Shown one piece after another: positions 58,016 to 64,000 of a stretch of DNA of 64,000 nucleotides. How positions within the stretch are numbered: the stretch's first letter is position 1; every line of letters starts with the position of its first letter. The notes under the pieces were generated by a model, which had not been told where the DNA came from, searched no databases, and saw nothing but the letters and a program-made list of their open reading frames with translations. Source of the stretch: JAIUNP01 sp020161975 (GTDB lineage: Bacteria > Pseudomonadota > Alphaproteobacteria > Rhizobiales > Beijerinckiaceae); contig DAIOGK010000006.1 in the NCBI GenBank assembly GCA_036745275.1, positions 105,962 through 169,961 of the forward strand. The letters run 5' to 3'. Both the position numbers and the translations under genes were made by a program.

Positions 58016-58201
58016 TCAGGCGCGCTTGCGCGAACGGCGGCTGCCACCGCCCTTGCGGGCCGGGGCCTGCGGGGCGGCTTCTTCCTGATGGCGTTCATAA
58101 CGGACGCCGAGGAAGAGATGAATTGTCGCGCCCTGCTCCGGCGCGGCGTCAGTCCGGCGTGATTCGCGCCGGAAGTCCGAAAGATAAACCACTGTGGCCA
58201 T
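58016..58201 (-). CDS. Small basic protein (61 residues), unknown function
   Basis: MATVVYLSDFRRESRRTDAAPEQ followed by an Arg/Lys-rich C-terminus (RKGGGSRRSRKRA). A similar short protein starting ATVVYLSDFR is, as I recall, common in rhizobia. Spaced 6 bp before the lipoprotein gene. Confidence 0.6.
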   Translation of the reverse strand: MATVVYLSDFRRESRRTDAAPEQGATIHLFLGVRYERHQEEAAPQAPARKGGGSRRSRKRA

Positions 58202-58299
58202 GGTCAGTACTCCTGATCAGCCCCGGAACTGGGGCGGCCTTCTTCGGTTTTCGCCGGTTATGGTTAACGGCAGGTTGACGCGCCCCGGCGTGGTGCGTC

Positions 58300-58656
58300 C
58301 TACCGGTCTTCAACAATCGTTCCGTCGTCGAGAAAATTGCGTTTCTGGCGATCCTCGACCTCGATGATCCATAGATCGGGGTCGAATCCCGTTTCCTTTT
58401 TCAGCCGCGCCTCAATGCCGGCATTGTCCAGTTCGGGGGTTGTGTGCATCCGGCGGAAGCGGCGCTCGGCTCCGTCCTCGTCCAGAACGGATTGCGGGGC
58501 GGGCCCATAAAGGACGCCGGCCCCGTCAAGATGGTCGATTCTGATGAAGATGGCGCCGCCCTCGGGCACGCCCTTCTTGCGCACCGCCACAAAGCCGCCA
58601 GCCGCCATGACGCGGCGGAGATAGGCTGCAATCCAGATGTCGCTTCTCAGTCGCAT
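58300..58656 (-). CDS. DUF1491 family protein
   Basis: 118 residues: RLRSDIWIAAYLRRVMAAGGFVAVRKKGVPEGGAIFI and ETGFDPDLWIIEVEDRQ match DUF1491, a small alphaproteobacterial family of unknown function. Directly downstream of the peptidoglycan-binding protein gene. Confidence 0.85.
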   Translation of the reverse strand: MRLRSDIWIAAYLRRVMAAGGFVAVRKKGVPEGGAIFIRIDHLDGAGVLYGPAPQSVLDEDGAERRFRRMHTTPELDNAGIEARLKKETGFDPDLWIIEVEDRQKRNFLDDGTIVEDR

Positions 58657-58671
58657 CGGGATTGCCCTGCC

Positions 58672-59349
58672 CTACTCGATGGAGATGCCGCTGACGCGGC
58701 TGAGTTCGCGGGCGGTGCGTCCTGTTGCCTCGCCACGCTGCGGCAGCTTGCGGTCGGATTCGAATTTCTCCAGCGCCTGGCGTGTGCCGGGGCCGAAGGC
58801 GCCGTCCTCCTTCAAGGGGCCGTAGCCGGCGCGGTTCAGGGCCTTCTGGACCAGCAAGGTGCGGTTGATCGTGTCCTTCTCCTCCGGTTCGCTCCCCTGT
58901 TTGATGATCGCCAGCATCTGGTCGCGGCCGGACTGGGCGCGGGCCGGCGCATCGGCGGCGGGTGCGGGGCGCGGGCGGGCAGCTGGTGCGGTTTCCACCG
59001 CTGCGGTGGCGGCTGGATCCACGCGGCGTTCGGCAGTCTGCGGGCGGACCGGTGGCGTCGGCAGCGACTGCACAGGCTGAACCTGCGGCGTTTCGATAAG
59101 CGTCGTGAACATCGGCGCGGGGTGGCGCTCTGTTTGCAGGGCAACGGCGTTGACAACAATGCCGGTGCCCAGAAGCACGGCAAAGCCCATGCCCAGGGTC
59201 GAGCCGGGCTTGCGCAGCAGGCGGCGACGGAACCAGCGCACCGGATGCATGACGTTGCGGAAGCGATCGGCGAAGCTCGGGCCCTTGAAATCGGCGTAGG
59301 TCGCGGTCGGGTACATGGTCATGGCATCAAACTCTTCAGTCAGGGTCAC
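58672..59349 (-). CDS. Membrane protein with C-terminal peptidoglycan-binding domain
   Basis: 225 residues from GTG 59349, overlapping the kinase stop as GTGA. One membrane helix near 50-70, a Pro/Ala-rich periplasmic spacer, then a PG_binding_1 domain (LVQKALNRAGYGPLKEDGAFGPGTRQALEKFESDR). Tethers the membrane to peptidoglycan; coupled with the upstream kinase gene. Confidence 0.85.
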   Translation of the reverse strand: MTLTEEFDAMTMYPTATYADFKGPSFADRFRNVMHPVRWFRRRLLRKPGSTLGMGFAVLLGTGIVVNAVALQTERHPAPMFTTLIETPQVQPVQSLPTPPVRPQTAERRVDPAATAAVETAPAARPRPAPAADAPARAQSGRDQMLAIIKQGSEPEEKDTINRTLLVQKALNRAGYGPLKEDGAFGPGTRQALEKFESDRKLPQRGEATGRTARELSRVSGISIE

Positions 59350-61031
59350 GCAATCTTGCGGAGGGGATGGGTGGTGTTTCCGGCGGCGGGCGCCGGATGA
59401 AGCTTGGCAATGTCACCGGAAACCGGCACGGACAGGCTGGCGGTGAGGGCCGAACCGGAGGTGAGTATGCTGACCTGCCAGCCGGTCAGCCCGGCGATAC
59501 GGCGCACCAAGGCCTCAACCACGCCAAGGTAGGCCGCATGACCGAGATGCCCGCCCCGCGCTTCCGAAGCGCAGGTGATGGCGAAGGTCGCGCCATTGCC
59601 CCGGCGGTTGAGACGCAGCACCACCGGTGCGCAGAGGCCGGCATTGGCAAAGCCCTCGACGATATTGGTCAGCATCATGCGGATGCAGCGCGGATCGGCT
59701 TCGACCGAATAGTTGCCCGGTGCAGTTTCCAGCCGGCAGTCCGACTTCTCGGCAAGACCGGCGATGATTGTGGTGGAAAACTCCGCCAGATCAACGGTTT
59801 CGGGTTCGAGACGAAAATCGGTGCTCTCAACGCGCAGCAGATCCACCACAGCACGTGTCACCGCAAAGGCGCCCAGCGCGGATTTGTGGATAATCCCGGC
59901 GTATTCAGCCACTTCATCAACCGTTTTGGGCTGAAGGGCAGGGTTGGCGAGGATTTCCGAGAAGCCAAGAATGGCGTTCATCGGGGTGCGGATCTCATGG
60001 CTGAGCGAGGCGAAGAGCCCGGCCCGGCATTCCGTTGCGGGCTCTTCGCCCTGCGCCAGTTCAAGCCGGAGCGTTGCCTCGTGTGCGCCTTCGGCGCCGG
60101 GGCGAACGACAGCATGGTAGCGCTGGAAGCGCGGCGGACGGGTCGCGTCCGTCGGGGGCGCATCGCTGACATGCAGGGAGAAACGCGCCGGACAGCCGGC
60201 GAGCACCGCTTCGGACACCGCCTTCAGCAAAACCGGACGATCAGCAATCAATACACGGTCGAACAGGCCGCGCCCAACGAGGTCCCCCCGGCCGCCGCCA
60301 ACAAGGCCCAGCGCGGCATCGGTGAAATCCCGGACCTGCGCCGTGCGGTCCAGCACGATGACGGCCACATCCAATGCTGCCGCCAGGCTCGCCTCGCGGC
60401 GCGTCTGGGCATCAGCCGAGCGTCTCTCAGTTGCCAGCGCCAGCTGGGCGGCGCGCATCATCAGTGCCAGTGTCATCAATGGAGCGAGCGGCAGCACCAG
60501 TGCGGCCAGCACTGCCTGAACCTGCGGCACAGGCGCGCCCTGCGCGGCAAACCCCGTTGCCAGAATAAGCAGCGCCGACAGCAACAGCGCCAACGGCGCA
60601 AGCCGAGCGCGGCGCACATCCACCGGCATTGCTACCGCTTCCAACGCCAGCGCCACGCAGCCGATCGCAGCTGTCGCCCCGGCCAATCCGCCCAGCCATG
60701 GGGCCATTGCTAGTGATGCCATGCCGATGGCGGACCCTGCCATCGCTCCCGGCGCAGAACCGTATCGCTGGCCAACAAGACCGAAGGTTGCCATCAGGAT
60801 CGCGGCCAGGACCACCGGAAGGACGCTGTTGACGAACTCCGGCGCAACGGCGAGCGCCAGCGGCAACACCGCAAAGGCAAGACCCAGCACTGCGATCCGC
60901 CCGCGAAAGAAGGCGTTCATCCAGGCCGATGCCTCTGCCGAATCCGGCAGGCAGGCCGCGCCATCGGCGCGCACAGCAGCAGGCAGGTGAGGGGACAAGG
61001 CGATTCCGGTCATTTCAATCCGCAGCAACAT
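59346..61031 (-). CDS. Membrane histidine kinase with degenerate ATPase domain
   Basis: 561 residues (an ATG at 61013 is an equally good start). About six membrane helices at residues 40-200, a PAS-like module (VAVIVLDRTAQVRDFTDAALGLVG), then a clear HisKA motif LFASLSHEIRTPMNAILGFSEIL. The ATPase domain lacks the DxGxG and GxGLG boxes: in their place are TNIVEGFANA, FAITCASEARGGHLGHA and YLGVVEALVRR. It therefore looks like a kinase that can be phosphorylated or act as a scaffold but cannot bind ATP normally, comparable in logic to DivL. Confidence 0.8.
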   Translation of the reverse strand: MLLRIEMTGIALSPHLPAAVRADGAACLPDSAEASAWMNAFFRGRIAVLGLAFAVLPLALAVAPEFVNSVLPVVLAAILMATFGLVGQRYGSAPGAMAGSAIGMASLAMAPWLGGLAGATAAIGCVALALEAVAMPVDVRRARLAPLALLLSALLILATGFAAQGAPVPQVQAVLAALVLPLAPLMTLALMMRAAQLALATERRSADAQTRREASLAAALDVAVIVLDRTAQVRDFTDAALGLVGGGRGDLVGRGLFDRVLIADRPVLLKAVSEAVLAGCPARFSLHVSDAPPTDATRPPRFQRYHAVVRPGAEGAHEATLRLELAQGEEPATECRAGLFASLSHEIRTPMNAILGFSEILANPALQPKTVDEVAEYAGIIHKSALGAFAVTRAVVDLLRVESTDFRLEPETVDLAEFSTTIIAGLAEKSDCRLETAPGNYSVEADPRCIRMMLTNIVEGFANAGLCAPVVLRLNRRGNGATFAITCASEARGGHLGHAAYLGVVEALVRRIAGLTGWQVSILTSGSALTASLSVPVSGDIAKLHPAPAAGNTTHPLRKIA

Positions 61032-61264
61032 GAACGAGTGGAACCTTGGCCGTCGTCTCTTAAGCGCTGGCTAAGGTTGACGGGCTGTCGTTGCGGAAGC
61101 CGGCCCCCGCAGCCCGGTTCCTGCCCGGATGGTGAAGAGGAGGTTCAGGGGCATGGTTAAGCGCGGTTTACCGGATGATTTTGCGACAGAATCCACGACA
61201 AATTAGGGAAATCGGAACCTTTGGCCGGCGAAGGTCACCTGTTGCCAAAGCGGCGGGAGGGAGC

Positions 61265-61492
61265 ATGGGCCTCATTCGATTCATCGCGGGGGCCGGAATC
61301 GTCGCCGCCGTCGTGGCCTATGGCGAATCAGAGGCTCCCGCCCCGTCTGAAGCCGTCCGGGCGGCCCGCAATGCGGCCGCTTTCTGCCAGGATCGGCGGG
61401 AGCTTTGCGCCACAGCAATCCGCAATGGTGCCGCGGCCTCTTCCGGCGTCGGGCAATCGCGGGTAAAAGTCCCGCATGACCAGCGACCTTGA
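61265..61492 (+). CDS. Small exported DUF5330-like protein
   Basis: 75 residues from ATG 61265 behind GGGAGGGAGC. Hydrophobic start (MGLIRFIAGAGIVAAVVAYG) and the motif ARNAAAFCQDRRELCATAI with two Cys. Ends by overlapping the sufE start by 17 bases. Similar short proteins beside sufE occur in rhizobia. Confidence 0.6.
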   Translation: MGLIRFIAGAGIVAAVVAYGESEAPAPSEAVRAARNAAAFCQDRRELCATAIRNGAAASSGVGQSRVKVPHDQRP

Positions 61493-61901
61493 CAGCATCC
61501 GCGACGATCTTTCCTTCCTCGACGACTGGGAGGAGCGCTATCGCTACATCATCGACCTTGGCCGTACGCTCGCGCCGCTGAGCGAGGACGAGCATTCCGA
61601 GACCAACCAGGTGCGCGGCTGTGCCAGCCAGGTGTGGCTGATCAGCGAGACCCAGCGGGCTGATGGGAACACGCACCTCGTCTTTCGCGGCGACAGCGAT
61701 GCCCATATCGTCAAGGGCCTCGTGGCGCTGGCGCTGGCGCTCTTCTCCGGCAAGACGCCGGACGCGATCCTCGCCACCGATGCACAGGCCTTTTTTGCCG
61801 AAATCGGCCTCAAGGACCATCTCACGCCGCAGCGCTCCAACGGCCTTGCCTCGATGGTCGCGCGCATCAAGGATGATGCGCGTCGGGCGCAGACGGGGTG
61901 A
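61476..61901 (+). CDS. sufE: Sulfur acceptor protein SufE
   Basis: 141 residues. FLDDWEERYRYIIDLGRTL, then NQVRGCASQVWL with the sulfur-accepting Cys and the C-terminal GLKDHLTPQRSNGLASM. It receives persulfide from SufS for iron-sulfur cluster assembly. No other suf gene nearby. Its 3' end overlaps the convergent DUF6456 gene by 35 bp. Confidence 0.95.
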   Translation: MTSDLDSIRDDLSFLDDWEERYRYIIDLGRTLAPLSEDEHSETNQVRGCASQVWLISETQRADGNTHLVFRGDSDAHIVKGLVALALALFSGKTPDAILATDAQAFFAEIGLKDHLTPQRSNGLASMVARIKDDARRAQTG

Positions 61902-62727
61902 GGCTGGGAAAATCCGGTCGCGAATCCGCCGCGCCCCAGACGTGCCGGCGCCGGCGCCCCGCTGCCCCCACCGCACGATTGCCAAGCCCGTAGTGCCGGG
62001 CCAATGCCGTCAGCGCAAGGCTGAGCGCCACCTTGGCCGAACGTGCGGGCCAGCCGCGCTCCTGCTCAATCGCATCCATGCCCTTCAGGAAGCCGCAGAC
62101 ATCGGTGAGAAGTCCTGAAAATTCCGGCCCCACCGCCGCCAACGCCCGATCCACCCGCTGCCGGGCGGCCAGCATCGCCTCGCTGGCCGTCAGGCCGGGT
62201 CCACCGCCCTTTGCCGGCGCACGCTCCCAATCCGCCGTGAGGCGCGGCAGGGCCCGCGACAGGGTGAGATCGGCGCGAAGGCGCTCACCTGCGGCAAATT
62301 CCGCCGCGCCCACCAGCGGGCGGGCGCTCCGTCCCGGCCGCCGATAGAGCCAGAGCAGCGGGCTTTCAGCCTCATTGACGAGGCGAGGGCCCTCTCCGTC
62401 CGTTTCGACCAGGGCCAGAGCACGATGCTGGTTGGCAAAGGCATCGCCCGGCGCAGCCCGGTCGAGCCGACGCATACGGGCCGCGCCGGCTTCTGTCAGA
62501 ACAAAAGCGCTGCCCTTGACCGCCAGTGCGCCGGCGCTTTCCAATCCGCGCGCGACCGTCAGCGCCACCGATCCCACGCGCAGGCTGACCCCGGCCTTTC
62601 GTCCGAATATCGCCAGCCGCGCACCGTCAATCCGTGTCATCGCCCCGGGTGCTGCCAGCAAGCGCAGCAGGCGCGTCTCCTCCCGCGCGGCTGAATCGTC
62701 CTTTGATGTCCCGGCATCCATGATCAT
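61867..62727 (-). CDS. DUF6456 domain (helix-turn-helix-like) protein
   Basis: 286 residues. N-terminal winged-helix-like part (RLLRLLAAPGAMTRIDG, VARGLESAGALAVKGSAFVLTEAG), C-terminal domain with AAEFAAGERLRADLTLSRALPRLTADWE, RVDRALAAVGPEFSGLLTDVCGFLKGMDAIEQERGWPARSAKVALSLAL and LARHYGL, the DUF6456 pattern of alphaproteobacteria, thought to be regulatory. Divergent across a very AT-rich 64-bp gap. Confidence 0.8.
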   Translation of the reverse strand: MIMDAGTSKDDSAAREETRLLRLLAAPGAMTRIDGARLAIFGRKAGVSLRVGSVALTVARGLESAGALAVKGSAFVLTEAGAARMRRLDRAAPGDAFANQHRALALVETDGEGPRLVNEAESPLLWLYRRPGRSARPLVGAAEFAAGERLRADLTLSRALPRLTADWERAPAKGGGPGLTASEAMLAARQRVDRALAAVGPEFSGLLTDVCGFLKGMDAIEQERGWPARSAKVALSLALTALARHYGLGNRAVGAAGRRRRHVWGAADSRPDFPSLTPSAPDAHHP

Positions 62728-62791
62728 TCTCCCATATTGACATTTATAATGGAATATATTCTTATTTAAAAGTCAACCCGGGTTTTTTATC
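62728..62791. promoter_or_regulatory. AT-rich divergent promoter region
   Basis: Unlike the GC-rich surroundings, 62728-62780 is mostly A/T with TTGACA, TATAAT-like and repeated TATATT/TTATTT steps. It lies between two divergently oriented genes and is a natural place for a promoter or for an AT-binding regulator such as the nearby MucR. Confidence 0.4.
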
Positions 62792-63316
62792 TTGAGTTTA
62801 TCTCCCACCCTCCACACCCTCATGCACAGCCATGCCCAGACCTCCGTGACGGCCATGCTGCGGAACGGCTCGGAGCACTACCGGCGCGAACGCGATCTGC
62901 CGCGCATTCTGCCTGGATATTGTGCCGACCTGTCGCAACTGCCGGCCACAGCCGATCCGGACCTCCTTGCCCGCCTGCACAGGGCGCTGACACGCGAGCG
63001 GCGCCTCGGCGCAACCCGCCACTGGAGCTACGATCTGACGTTGCACAAATTGCTGGTGCTGGCTCTGGCAGCCGAAGGCGGCGGCACGGCAAAGAAAAAC
63101 GCCGCCCCCGGAGGAGCGGCGTCCATCACATCAACGTGTGACCAATCGATCAGCGACCGGCGCGGCGACGCTGCTGGCCGAGGCCCATCTCCTTGGCGAG
63201 GCGCGAACGGGCAGCCGCATAATTCGGCGCCACCATCGGATAATCCGCCGGCAGGCCCCACTTCTCGCGATACTGCTCGGGAGACATGTTATACTGTGTG
63301 CGCAGGTGCCGTTTGA
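62792..63316 (+). CDS. DUF6477-like small protein with an unusual C-terminal run-on
   Basis: 174 residues if translated from TTG 62792; ATG 62822 is an alternative. The first about 95 residues contain SVTAMLRNGSEHYRRERDLPRILPG and RRLGATRHWSYDLTLHKLLVLALAAE, similar to small DUF6477 proteins that accompany DUF6456 genes. Then the frame continues through the mucR terminator and 167 nt of the mucR coding region in antisense, giving low-complexity sequence. A normal member would have ended near 63080, so a stop has probably been lost by a frameshift. Confidence 0.5.
   Translation: MSLSPTLHTLMHSHAQTSVTAMLRNGSEHYRRERDLPRILPGYCADLSQLPATADPDLLARLHRALTRERRLGATRHWSYDLTLHKLLVLALAAEGGGTAKKNAAPGGAASITSTCDQSISDRRGDAAGRGPSPWRGANGQPHNSAPPSDNPPAGPTSRDTARETCYTVCAGAV
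63091..63122 (-). terminator. Rho-independent terminator of mucR
   Basis: On the minus strand ACGCCGC (63122-63116) and GCGGCGT (63105-63099) close a ten-base loop followed by TTTTTCTTT; it lies 27 bp after the mucR stop. Confidence 0.85.
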
Positions 63317-63560
63317 GCGATTTGAACTTCTTCCCATCCTCAAGGCAGACGATGAAGTCAGGCGCAATCGACTTCTTCACCGAAATTGCCGGCTTTTGCG
63401 GCTCGGACGGTTCTTCAACCACCGGACCGTTAAGGCGCGTCAGCGCCGTGTGGATCTCCGCAATCAGCGACGGAAGATCAGAGGCAGGCACTGAATTGTT
63501 GCTGACATATGCAGACACAATGTCAGCTGCCAATTCGATATAGCTGGATTCATCGGACAT
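63150..63560 (-). CDS. mucR: MucR/Ros family transcriptional regulator with an altered zinc site
   Basis: 136 residues from ATG 63560. N-terminal oligomerisation region (IELAADIVSAYVSNNSVPASDLPSLI), then the Ros/MucR zinc-finger DNA-binding domain CLEDGKKFKSLKRHLRTQYN and MSPEQYREKWGLPADYPMVAPNYAAARSRLAKEMGLG. Ligands Cys72, Asp75 and His85 are present, but the usual last His is Gln89. MucR proteins bind AT-rich DNA at T-A steps and repress surface and symbiosis genes, often including their own; the AT-rich region upstream fits. The N-terminal extension to 63758 is not used. Confidence 0.9.
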   Translation of the reverse strand: MSDESSYIELAADIVSAYVSNNSVPASDLPSLIAEIHTALTRLNGPVVEEPSEPQKPAISVKKSIAPDFIVCLEDGKKFKSLKRHLRTQYNMSPEQYREKWGLPADYPMVAPNYAAARSRLAKEMGLGQQRRRAGR

Positions 63561-64000
63561 ATTCTTTTTCCCGTTGGAAATCGTGATCAGATTTCTTGCT
63601 ACGACCACAACTCGGAACCGCTTTCCCAATGCCCAATTCCGAAGAAAGCCTCCAGGTTGGAAAAACCGCGACACCATGAGCTGAACTCTAGCGATGTCAT
63701 CGATTCCAGAACTGTGATCACTCCAGCACATATGCGTAATCTTCGTGTATTGCAACAATTAAACTCAAACTTTCCGAGCAGATCACTGGATTTCGCGAAT
63801 TTGCGAACCAGCAAGACACTTTTTTTAATTCTGCAAGTGGCCGCGCGATTTGCACTTTTGGCCGCGAAAAATCCATCAGATGCACCCCGATTTGCTCGCG
63901 ACACCCCAAAAACTGGCGATTGGTCTGGGAAAGTCAGCGTTTTACCCGACATTTCCCAAGTGGCCTGCCGCTTGACTTCAAGATCGCCTGATTTTGCTCG
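63561..64000 (-). promoter_or_regulatory. Upstream region of mucR, no gene seen
   Basis: 440 bp to the window edge. AT content is raised at 63720-63850 with several T-A steps and an 8-T run; two short direct copies of TGGCCGCG (63838 and 63859 region) occur. Short open frames here read as random. Probably the mucR promoter with autoregulatory sites; a further gene may begin beyond the edge. Confidence 0.4.

Noticed and set aside
1..64000. tRNA or rRNA genes
   Set aside because: No T-loop GGTTCGAATCC-type sequence with a matching acceptor stem was seen on either strand, and no rRNA-like stretch.

Overview
The window reads as the chromosome of a GC-rich alphaproteobacterium, most probably of the order Hyphomicrobiales (Rhizobiales). 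This is inferred from gene families and gene order: a FeuN-FeuP-FeuQ regulatory set next to cycHJKL cytochrome c maturation genes, glnE flanked by histidine kinases and pepN, a MucR/Ros regulator, and a gene transfer agent (GTA) structural cluster. I found no rRNA, tRNA, CRISPR array, insertion sequence, integrase or replication origin.

Layout. 1-9.6 kb is housekeeping: a partial membrane protein, a secreted nuclease, a GST / secreted protein / enoyl-CoA hydratase operon, cobT, an aspartyl protease, a thioesterase, dusA, and a Ser/Thr kinase-UspA fusion paired with a phosphoesterase. 10-14 kb is a two-gene surface or secretion cassette: a FecR-domain protein with a TbpB-like C-terminal barrel, and a Slam-like TPR/beta-barrel outer-membrane protein. 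14-33 kb holds a TauE exporter, an MFS transporter, pepN, a PAS kinase, glnE, a two-component pair, ccmH/F/E/I and feuQ/P/N. 33-52.7 kb is the GTA cluster. 53-64 kb holds two membrane proteins (DUF1254/DUF1214), a class A penicillin-binding protein, small conserved proteins, a degenerate kinase, sufE, a DUF6456 protein and mucR.

The GTA cluster runs on the minus strand from small terminase (52.7 kb) through large terminase, portal, protease, capsid, adaptors, tail tube, tape measure, baseplate/hub genes, NlpC/P60 peptidase and the giant tip protein to an endolysin with a holin-like tail (33.3 kb). It is interrupted four times: a GGDEF-EAL gene, a polymorphic-toxin tail plus immunity array, a trypsin-like protease and a YdcH/DUF465 gene. 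Three of these inserts lie on the opposite strand. Rho-independent terminators sit just before the first gene and just after the capsid gene, so the ancestral operon now looks like several transcription units or an attenuated one.

The most unusual points are: (1) a duplicated toxin-tail/immunity module with a PAG-PGGGQWT linker inside the GTA; (2) the FecR/TbpB-barrel cargo beside a Slam-like transporter; (3) a pseudoknot-forming, terminator-ended intergenic region at 3349-3669; (4) a cluster of GAAC/GTTC half-sites resembling an alphaproteobacterial LexA box in front of the PAS kinase; (5) a strong internal ribosome-binding site separating endolysin from holin within one frame; (6) a MucR that lacks its last zinc ligand.
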